A stretch of DNA of 64,000 nt from Antennarius striatus (lineage: Eukaryota; Chordata; Actinopteri; Lophiiformes; Antennariidae): positions 18,047,001-18,111,000 of the forward strand of contig NC_090784.1 in NCBI RefSeq assembly GCF_040054535.1, given 5' to 3'. This document shows positions 55,144 to 64,000 of this stretch, one piece after another. The notes under the pieces are model-generated. The model was not told where the DNA came from. It searched no databases and worked only from the letters and a program-made list of their open reading frames with translations. The translations under genes were made by a program, and so were the position numbers. The first letter of the stretch is position 1; every line of letters starts with the position of its first letter.

Positions 55144-56409
55144 TTAGATAGCAATGGAGTTGGAAGTTTCAGCAGACTCAGTCCACATGGAGCTTCTCCT
55201 GCTACTGACAGTTGAGTGGACACTGGTCTTCACTTTGCAACCCATCAACCTTAGGATATCTAAGAGCTGACGTCGGAACTTCACGCCCACAAAGGCATAG
55301 AGGATGGGATTGAGGCTGCAGTGGAGGTAACCCAGGGTGGATGTTATAGCCTTGGCTTTCTGCAGAGATGATCTCACTCCGCAAGTTTCACTGTTATTAT
55401 TGGAATGAAGCGTATCCACTATGAGTGTGATGTTGTATGGTGTCCAGCAGACAAAGAAGACCACCACCACAGCCACGATGACCCTGAAAGCTTTTTGCTT
55501 TTGGATGCCCTGGGTGCTGCAGCGCAGCCTTTGCAGGATGCAGGAGTAACAGAAGATCAGGACAGATGAAGGCAGCAAGAAGCCCACAATGTGGTAGAGC
55601 AGCCGTGATGCCAGTCGCCAGTCAACTACAGACTGAAAGACATTCTTAGTATCTTCTGAATAAGATTGCTCCTCCTCTGACAGAGAGACAAACTTTAAGT
55701 AGTTTGGAATGCACTCTGTTGTGTCTCTTCTGTCATCCTTCATAGCTTCTAGAAAGATCCAGTCGGGTAAGGAGAGGAGCAAGGAAAAGAGCCACACAGC
55801 CAAGCAGCTCAGCTGAACAACCAAGGGCCTCCTGCGTGAGTACATCTGAGTAGCATGGACGATGGACATGTAGCGTTCCAGACTGATGCAGGCCAGGAGA
55901 AAGATCCCACAGTAGAAGTTGATCTGAGCGTATAAAGACATCAGACAAAGAAATGTGAAAAATGTGTGAGCACTAGATATTTACCACAGCAGACTCATAG
56001 TGCATCTTTCCCTCCAGACATCTCTTACCGTAAAAACAGCTCCAGCGATCTTGCAGAGTGGAGTGCCAAAGGTCCACCCTTGCTTTTGAGCAGCCTGTGC
56101 TGCCCAAAAGGGCAGAGTCAGTAGTAGCAACACATCTGCCACGCCCAGGTGAAGGATAAATTTGTCAGTTACACTCCAGTTCTTCCAGCACTGAACCAGA
56201 ACCCCTAGCAGCAGTCCGTTTCCCAGGACGCCAAGGATGAACATCACTGAGTACAGAAGTGGGATGAACACTGCCTCAAAATTCATATTCGGGCTTGGGT
56301 CACATATGTTACCCTTATCAGGGTCATATGTGCTGTTGTAATCAGAGTAGTTGTCAAATATATCAAAAACATCCCTGAGGTCTTCACCGGTCAGTGAAAT
56401 GACCGCCAT
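55144..56409 (-). CDS. cxcr3: CXCR3-like chemokine receptor, gene 3
   Basis: Seven-transmembrane CXCR3-type receptor for interferon-induced CXCL9/10/11-type chemokines, expected on T cells and macrophages. Minus-strand exons 56409-56029 and 55923-55144, about 386 aa from the ATG at 56409 (MAVISLTGED). The phase 0 TM3 intron (AVFT|INFYCG) is at exactly the site used by gene 2. Motifs: N-terminal tyrosine/acid cluster (DNYSDYNSTYD), N-terminal Cys (NICD), TM3 Cys (LCKIAG), ERY instead of DRY (conservative), CWTPYN in TM6, ECL3 Cys (SETCGV), NPILYAFVGVKFR in TM7, and a Ser-rich tail (SSRRSSMWTESAE) like human CXCR3's SSSRRDSSWSETSEA. A splice acceptor ends at 56419, in frame, so a short upstream coding exon as in human CXCR3 is possible. 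Teleosts have several cxcr3 copies; the exact copy number label is not assigned. Confidence 0.86.
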
Positions 56410-56455
56410 CAGTGAAGTCTGCACAAGAAGAAAAAATATATAAATTAATGATCAA

Positions 56456-56832
<377 letters not shown>

Positions 56833-59779
56833 CTGGTGTTCTGTGATCATTGTTTTTTTCATCTTTCTGTGGCGTGCTGGTGTCCACTGGGACGGCATCT
56901 TTGTCCCTCAAACACATCAAGGGTTCTGCCACAGAACATTTAGGACAGATATATCTCAGTGTACGGAGACACGTGAAAAAATCACTCCTCCAGTCACCAT
57001 GGCCTCAGTTCCTTGTTTAGCTGAGGCAAAACTTCCCCCTGATTGCTTCAATCCTAGCTACAGTATTTACTAACTTGCTTTGTGCTTGTGAGAATTTCTA
57101 TTCTTCTCACAAGGGAACAAAAGGTAAGAAGCAAATTTTAAGTATGAATAAAAATATTATCACGTTTCTGTAACCTGTTGCATCAATTATAATTTGGTCA
57201 TTGTCAAATACGCAAAAGCTTAATTCGTTACCTTCCAAATCACGGTGATACCTCCAGTATTTTCTATTTATTTTTTCTTCATCTTTATAAAACTTTTCAA
57301 CTTTTTTTTTGATAATTGGCACTGAAATGTTACGGTGTACTGTCAGTTTACAAACCACATCACAATCAATCACACGTGGTCTCTTAAAGTGAACTGAAGG
57401 TGTCAAAACTAACTAACCAAAACCAAAGCAAATATAAAAAATGACATCTACACTGATAGTTTATAAAGTAAAGATAAGATAGGTGTAGGTTGTTGTTTAG
57501 TGAAAATAAAAATCCTTAGATAATAATATGTACATGTGAATTTAAATGTTCATTTGAATATAATATATGCTAAAATAATAATATATATATAAACATACCA
57601 AATGGCAATCCCCTTATATGGAATTCTCCGTACTGAGCAGGTTCATAAGGACACAGCAGTGAGCGCTATACTGAGCTGGTCTCGTAAAACAGCTGCATCT
57701 ATACAACCAGACAGAGGAAGCAGAGTCGTGTCCAAAAATATGATAATGAGGACCACACTACCATACTGCACTGTGAGAAAGACATTTAAGAAAGTAATTT
57801 TTGTTCATTGCAACTGAAATTCCTGCATTCACATTTTTATTTTTATTTTCTCAGAAAAATATTTAAAACTTTGACAATGGAGTTTTAAGGTGACAGCAGT
57901 GATTTCATTTGGCAAAATCACCAGGCAGTACAGATCTGAAACCATACTGGTGAATTGGAAAAAATATTCCTTAGCTTTATTTAAATTTTCTTTGCCATTT
58001 TGTAAACTGAACTTCTACATGTTGCCCGCTTATGTGAAGACATTAATGTGAGGATATGATTAAGGTGAAAGCACACACCTTTGCTTGAGTCTGATGCTAC
58101 ATTTTCCACACCTACAGATGAGTAATATTTCTCTGAATTAAAAATGAATCTGAAAAGTGAACACACAGAGTGCCATTCTTTAAGAATACGTTAATGAAAG
58201 CAAACACATCCTGATTGCTGACGCAATGATGAATATTATATGACAATAAAATGTGTTCAGTGCCATTTGAATTAATCTGGTGACCTCAAGATAAAATGTA
58301 ACAGGAGCTGCAGAAAGTATTAAATGACTAGATGATGATTGTTCTCTTTCAAAACTGAGTGATTTCAGATTGTGGGGTAAGATTTTGATCACAGCTATTT
58401 TTTCAGTATTGTGTAAACACTCGTCCACCGTCATGCAAATGCAACACCTGCAGTAGCATGGGCTTTGAAGCGCCTGTCTGTTTCCCCTGTCTCCAGTAAA
58501 ATACACCGACAGCGTGTTCCTGTTTTCTTCACACCTTTTCTTTCCACTTCTGTTTTTTATACTTTTTTGCAGCAAAGGCTGCAGATAAGAAAGAGAACAA
58601 ACACCTGGCCATCAAAGTCAAACTCATGACCTTTAATAGTGTGTTGCTTGGAGATGACTTAACTGATTTAGAGAGATGATTTTATGTAAAATGGAGCATA
58701 TATGTTAAAGAATGATTGAGTTTTGAAATTGTGTGGACCTAAAAAGAATAAACTAAAAAAAAATAAAAAAAATTGTGCCAATCATTTGGGCTATTACCCA
58801 CGATATGATTTTTGTGACTGAAGTGTTTCACTTCATTTCCATGTCCACAAAACTTCTACCTAAATGATTTATTTGAATATTTCAAAAGCAAACACATCAG
58901 CTGTGTGATTACTGAATATTTGGCTTTCAAGTTTAAAGATTAATGCTGTCCCTGACCTTCCTTGGGCTCAATAAGCCCAAACATAGAAATTTCCATTTTA
59001 ATATCTACCTGTTGAAGTGTCTGAGTTTTTGAAAATATTTGCCCTTTGTGTATAAAAGCTTTCCATTTAAAATTTTGAATAAAGTAACTTTATATGAAGT
59101 TATGATTGCTCTCATGTGACATACTGCAAGTGTGTCCCATGTTTGGACATTGTTTTACACTGAAACCATGGAAAATTGAGGAAGTGAAAAAACACATGTA
59201 CAAAAATAAAGCCACTGTGTTAGTTTAGATTCCTGTAAAATTGAGCTATCATACCATTGCCTTCTAAATTTGAATGAAGTGTACATCTTTCTTTTATGAT
59301 AAAGAATCAGTAGGCAGGTTGATTAGTTTTTTGGGAATGGCTGACAGTAATGAATTGATGCATCGAAAAACATTCACTAGATTTCCCTTTTATTGCTGCT
59401 TCAACTCCTGCAGAAAGGTTTCAGTGTGTTATCTGACACCTAGCATTTGCATTACCACATTGTAGGTCAATGTGCCACTACTGTCAAAACCCCAAACACA
59501 TTGGAGGCCTCATTCATGGGTAATGGTAATGTACAATTTTTTTCTGACATTGAATTTGGATTATTTAAAGTTCCATGAGAGCAAGGAATTCGGGAGAAGC
59601 ATTAGTTTCCAAAAAAAAACTGAAGTGATGGGGAAAAGTGCAGCTTCATGTCCTTCATGTAGCTGACAAATTTAACTACTTTAGGATCAACAATCAAAAT
59701 TATTCAGCCTGTCAAAAGTAAAAATGGGATTGGGATTAAAAAGAGAATATGAGGTTAAAACCTTCTGAAAAATCCTACT

Positions 59780-59808
59780 GGGGTCAAGGCATACCAGGCC
59801 TTGACCCC
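59780..59808. repeat. 11-bp perfect inverted repeat, 7-nt loop
   Basis: GGGGTCAAGGC (59780-59790) and GCCTTGACCCC (59798-59808) flank ATACCAG. A GC-rich stem in AT-rich surroundings; no adjacent gene end is visible. Confidence 0.8.
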
Positions 59809-61090
59809 GGTGTTGCAGCATCCAGCCCATGTTATTCTCAAGTTCAACAGTTCATGGAACAACTGTAAACCTACCCTTTCTACAGTTCAGATGATCTCCA
59901 GCGTTATCTTCTGAGTTCTATCTGTGGTTTTAAAATGGGAAAGGCGTTAAAGTTGGGGATTCTCTCTAATGCAGTATTTTAAAATCTTGCAGGTTTCATT
60001 ATCATTGACATTGTCCTACATTTATACTGAAAGCCTTTAAAACTTGAGATGCATCAGACTTTGCTTTTTGCAAGCTCCAATTTCAGGATGAACCCTCTTC
60101 TCCCCATGCAAAGCCCCCAGAGAGGGCCACACTCTCACAGAAATAAAGTATTTGTGCAACTTAACTTAGAGACGCAGAGAACCCTCAGCACCTGCGTGGA
60201 TTTCCTGTGTAACATTTGCTTCTGTGGTTGCCATGAACCACATTATCACCATTTATACTTCAGAAGAGAACATCAGCTTACCAACTGTCTGCCAATGGCT
60301 TGTAAGAAGAAGTTTTTACAGGCCTATTCTGCAAGAATGATATGTGACACAGTGCATCAGCATGGTTAACAGAAAGTTTGTTGTTTTAAGTCAAAAACAC
60401 CAATGAAAAGACAGAAATGTCTTTCTTAAAGAAATCTTAAAGAAAAGTGGGGGATGCTTTCTTCTTAAAGAAATCTAATGCATCAATAGAAAATTATTCT
60501 GGTACACAATTAAAAATTTATAATCCCAGGTGACGTCACCCTGTGATTTTTTTTATGATGCCCCCTTACAGATTCCAGTTAGTACCGTCATTTACCGATA
60601 CTCTAACCACACAGGAAGATAGAAAGTTTTCTTATCTCTCTCGTGATACAGCAGAACGATACAGCAACTGTTGAGTTATCTGAGACCAACAGCAGCATAA
60701 GTTGGTGCAGCCTTTCCTATGCAGGCACTACTTAACTTTTATGGTATTTATGTTCGTGTTATATTTATATTTTCTTTCTTTCCAGAACTGAATGAAGGAT
60801 TATATCTCTGCATGTAGCGGATGAAAAAATTACAAGGATAAAATAGAGAAATAAAATTCACATGAAGTGTAACATATGATGTCAGAAAGTTAGTTTAACG
60901 AAAAATCTGAGCATGTTCAAATTAAATGTACAGTGCAAACAAATCTGTGAAATGAATATGCCCAATAACTGATAAATGCTACGCAAAGTAAAATACAAAT
61001 AAAATTTATATCAGTTTATATGTAATGAAACATTCTCCACCCCTGCAAGCTTTTCCTGCAAACCAGTAGACGGAGCTATAACATTTTCAT

Positions 61091-61104
61091 CCACTAGAGG
61101 GCAG
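61091..61104 (+). promoter_or_regulatory. CTCF-like motif
   Basis: CCACTAGAGGGCAG is a close match to the vertebrate CTCF core. It lies about 470 bp upstream of the TRIM start codon, in forward orientation. Motif match only. Confidence 0.45.
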
Positions 61105-61157
61105 TGTTGTATGAAGCCCGACGAGTGTCTGCCATAGACGCGAGTGTATTAGAGCGT

Positions 61158-61345
61158 GATACTATTCCTACTATGGTGATGCCAAGAAACCTCATCATTT
61201 CTGATTGGTTTAAAAAGAAAATGACGTCTCAACGTAACCTCTCATTGAAAAGAGTTTAACTACGTGTGACGTCATCGTCTTTTCAGACCAATTAGAAGCA
61301 TGGGAGGGTGGGCATATGTGTCACCATAGTAGTATTGTATTTGTA
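61158..61345. mobile_element. Palindromic MITE upstream of the TRIM gene
   Basis: The two halves are imperfect reverse complements: left CTACTATGGTGA and TTCTGATTGGTTTAAAAAG leading to ATGACGTC; right half, read on the minus strand, CTACTATGGTGA and TTCTAATTGGTCTGAAAAG leading to ATGACGTC. Non-coding. Each arm carries an ATTGG (inverted CCAAT) and a CRE-like TGACGTC. The superfamily is not assigned. Confidence 0.55.
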
Positions 61346-61574
61346 AATTCGCGTCACGACGTGAAAGGTAGGTGCTGAGTTTGAGATCAAAGTTTACAAT
61401 TTGAGTGGTTTCTATTTTCAAATCTATCCAGAACCGATTTTTTTTACTTTATTATATTGTGTAAGTGAGTAAATTGGTGAAACATTAGCATATTAACAAC
61501 TGAGTGTCTGTCTTTTTTCTTTTTTTTTTAATGTTTATCCGTCACGAAGTAAACGCAAGAGTTTCCCGGAAGTC

Positions 61575-64000
61575 ATGGCTGACGGTATGAGTGAAGAGAT
61601 GCCGGAAGATCCCCTTCCACTCCAGCAGGACCTGACCTGTCCTGTGTGTCGGGCCATTTTCCGTGACCCAGTGCTGCTGCCCTGTACCCACACCTTCTGT
61701 CGGGAGTGTTTACAGAGCAGTTTGCGGTTTAGCCGCAGGTGTCCTTTGTGCAGGGAGGAGTTTGAGGAAGGCCATGACATCTCCAACCGAGCGCTCAGCA
61801 GCGCCTGCGAGACCTTCCTCAAGCATTCGAGCAGGGTGCCGAGCAGGAGACCCGAGGACAGCTGTGAGCTGCACTGTAAGCCGCTGGAGCTCTACTGTGA
61901 GAAGGACGAGACGCCCGTCTGTGTGGACTGCGTCACCCAACACAACACTCACAAACTGTGGTCTTTAAAAGAGGGGGCACCCATGTGTAAGGTGATAATG
62001 ACATCATCATAATAATAATAATAATAATTTCATTTGTTCAGGTCAATTCAGAACTGAAGCAGTGGATGAGAGGCAAAACAAGTCCAGTTGACTTAATTCA
62101 ACAGACATTTATCATTGCATCTAAGTCTCAACTGTCACTATAAGTTTAAATAAACTGGATTTGTAAATCATAAATGTTGTATATATATATATATTTTTTT
62201 TTTAAAAATGTTTAAAATTCTAGATCCAGAATCATGATCCTAGTGACCACTAAAATGTGATGGATTGTTTCTTGGGCCATAGTCAATCTGTCCAAAACTT
62301 TTTAAAAATCTTTTGGAGGTTTCTCCTTTTTTATTCTTTCACGGATGAACAAACAATATTTAAAAAAAAAAAAAAAAACTTTGCCCAGCAAACCCCTGCT
62401 TTAATTTAAGTTTATTGATTACATATACAGTATTTGCACAATAACAGGCATTAGCATAACATGTTTTGTTGATGACATTTTTGCTTTTGCTTACGTCACA
62501 TCTTTTTTAATCCTTCAGAATGAACTTTCCTTCAAAGTAAAAATTTTTGAGAAGAAGGTGGAGTCATACAAGAAAATTACCCATAAACTCAACGACGCAA
62601 TGGAATATGTCAAGGTAAATTTAATGTCAGCTCTCACTTTCTGCTGAGCAACAGGAACCTCCCATACACACACCAACAATGAGAAGACTTGATAGACTGC
62701 ACTTATCTGATTATATCCCCGTGAATCATGTGAAAACTCTTATCTTTGTGCAGTATCAAGCTGGAGAAGCAGAGAAGCGGATCAAGGCAGAGTTTGAGAG
62801 GTTGTACAAGGTGCTCATCACAGAGGAAGCTCTGCGGCTAAAAGCCCTGGCTAATGAGGAAGAGCAAAAGGTTGCTGAAATACAGAAACTGATTGAAAAC
62901 ACTAACAAAGACATTGAGGCTCTCAGCAAGCTCGTTGACACTCTGAAGAAAGAGATCGGCAATGAGGATTTGCCCTTCTTACGGGTGAGAGAATTCAGCT
63001 CTTCTCTGAAACTGTACTTTGTTTAGTCTCTAAATTTATTTCATGTTTTTAATCTGTATTAAATTAATCTTAATTTCTCTCATTTATGTTTTAGAATTTC
63101 CAACATTTAAAAAGAAAGTAAGTAGCAATCACATATTGTATGCGATTCAATTTTTAAAGCCATTAGGATGACTTTCCACTGTATTTTAGAGTGATAATTA
63201 CATTTTATTATACATTTGTATGACTTAGGGGCTGTGTTAACACATTTTTATGCAGCACAGATATTTTTTATTCAGTTTCCTGCTGATTTTTCTTGCTGAC
63301 CTTAATTTTTTTGCTGTTGCCATCTGTCCTCTAGAGCCCAGTGGACTGATGAAGAACCTTGCCTTTCCGATGACTCTCTTTTGGACATGGGAAAACATGT
63401 TGGTGCTTTGAGCTTCCAGATCTGGAAGAACATGCAGTCGCATGTTGAATATTGTGAGTAAATATTAGAGTTGCGTATCGCAGTGAATTTTCCTGTTTTG
63501 GGGCGACAGTATCTCAGTCCACCAAGTCCTGGGCGGGGGACCGCAGGGTGGCCGATTCAAGGCCCATATGGATCAAAAAATTTAGGAGTGTGAACTGGCA
63601 ATGGATGTTGATTTTGACACCAAAAGTGGTCTGAAAGATGAGAATATTGGCACAAAAGACCTAATGCTTCTGCTCTAGAAGAAGAAGAAGATACACTTTA
63701 TTCATCCCCTCGGGGAAATTACATTTGTAATTTCTCTAAACCTCATGTGTGACTTGAAATTCACTGTCTGCATATTCAACAGTTGTTGGTGATATAATGT
63801 AGATGCATTTTCTCTCTCGCTTTGTGCAGATCCTGTGGTGTTGAATCCAAACACAGCCTCTCCCTGGCTGTGCTTGAATGGTGACCTGACCAGTGTGAAG
63901 GAAAACCCAGAGCGACTGACCACCCCTGACAACCCAGAGCGCTTTGATCCTTGCGTCTTTGTCTTGGGTGCTGAAGGTTACACCTCTGGAAGACACAGAT
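61575..64000 (+). CDS. TRIM-family E3 ubiquitin ligase (RING, B-box, coiled coil, PRY/SPRY), 3' truncated by window
   Basis: Probable TRIM35/NF7-type ubiquitin ligase. Exons: 61575-61991, 62519-62614, 62754-62984, 63095-63117, 63335-63453 and 63830 to the window edge. The 96/231/23-nt exon pattern is typical of class IV TRIM genes. Exon 1 encodes a C3HC4 RING (LTCPVC, CTHTFCREC, CPLC; about residues 20-65) and a B-box 2 (CELHC, YCEKDETPVCVDC, HNTHKLWSL; about 95-130). Exons 2-3 form the coiled coil (EKKVESYKKI; EAEKRIKAEFERL; DIEALSKLVD). Exon 6 opens the PRY/SPRY domain (VVLNPNTASPWL, ERFDPCVFVLGAEGYTSGRH). The ATG context (AGTCATGG) is reasonable. A SINE sits in the last visible intron. Teleosts have many such genes, several antiviral; the role of this one cannot be fixed without the full SPRY domain. 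Confidence 0.85.
63500..63724 (+). mobile_element. tRNA-derived SINE in the TRIM gene intron
   Basis: Head GGGGCGACAGTATCTCAGTC with A-box-like TATCTCAGTCC and B-box-like GGCCGATTCAAGG, ending in (GAA)n and a tail GATACACTTTATTCATCCCC then TCGGGGAAATTAC. The tail resembles RTE/L2-type LINE 3' ends. Same broad class as the copies at 26637-27013 and 34494-34836, though the body differs. Confidence 0.6.

Larger units (their letters stand above)
56833..61574. other. Intergenic region between chemokine receptor gene 3 and the TRIM gene
   Basis: Nearly 5 kb without a recognised gene. It probably holds the upstream exon and promoter of chemokine receptor gene 3 (minus strand). Noted inside: an 11-bp perfect hairpin (59780-59808), an open frame of ~100 codons (60049-60369) with no family resemblance, a CTCF-like motif (61091-61104) and a palindromic MITE (61158-61345) close to the TRIM start. 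Confidence 0.45.

Noticed and set aside
57107-57406. 99-codon minus-strand frame ending in an Ile/Phe-rich stretch
   Set aside because: Lys/Ile-rich translation of AT-rich DNA; I could not match it to any fold and saw no paired exon.
60049-60369. 106-codon plus-strand frame starting MHQTLLFASSNF
   Set aside because: No recognisable domain, no splice partners, and no supporting promoter or poly(A) pair. Left out as a gene, though it cannot be excluded without transcript data.

Overview
The window reads as vertebrate, almost certainly teleost fish, nuclear DNA. It has spliced genes with GT-AG introns, tRNA-derived SINEs, hAT- and Tc1/mariner-like miniature elements, a fish-type non-LTR retrotransposon copy, long (ATCT)n, (ATAC)n and (GT)n microsatellites, and teleost-style immune genes. 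The species cannot be named from the sequence. All exon models were built by hand from splice sites and reading frame, with no transcript evidence.

Layout. Positions 1.9-25.6 kb hold three tandem plus-strand CEACAM-like immunoglobulin genes. Gene A (1896-8667) is a transmembrane form with a tyrosine-rich, ITIM-bearing tail. Gene B (15624-18209) is short and ends in a hydrophobic, GPI-like C-terminus. Gene C (19670-25597) has nine Ig domains and also ends GPI-like. Positions 28.4-41.4 kb hold pafah1b3 (minus), a prr19-like meiotic gene (plus), an intronless-coding TLR of the fish TLR22/23 (TLR11) type (minus) and cornifelin cnfn (minus). Positions 43.9-56.4 kb hold three CXC chemokine receptor genes (+, +, -). 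Genes 2 and 3 are CXCR3-like and share an intron in TM3. From 61.6 kb to the window edge there is a RING/B-box/coiled-coil/PRY-SPRY TRIM gene, cut off by the window.

Context. CEACAM, PAFAH1B3, PRR19 and CNFN are also neighbours on human 19q13.2, so this looks like an ancient syntenic block in which the fish lineage keeps CEACAM-like genes beside immune receptors. The products span cell-surface adhesion and inhibition (CEACAM-like), pathogen sensing (TLR), leukocyte guidance (CXCR) and probable ubiquitin ligation (TRIM). There is no operon-like coupling; this is a cluster of mostly immune genes around a few housekeeping or meiotic ones.

The most interesting points are: (1) a CXCR3-like gene (49117-50508) that has lost the DRY tyrosine, the NPxxY asparagine and both cysteines of the N-terminus/ECL3 bridge, which suggests an atypical or scavenging receptor; (2) gene B, where one stop codon separates a GPI-like end from a still-open downstream tail exon in the same frame; (3) gene C, with a two-exon Ig cassette present three times and a 15-bp in-frame minisatellite that adds N-glycosylation sequons and histidine pairs; and (4) several hairpins, miniature elements and CTCF-like motifs at gene boundaries.
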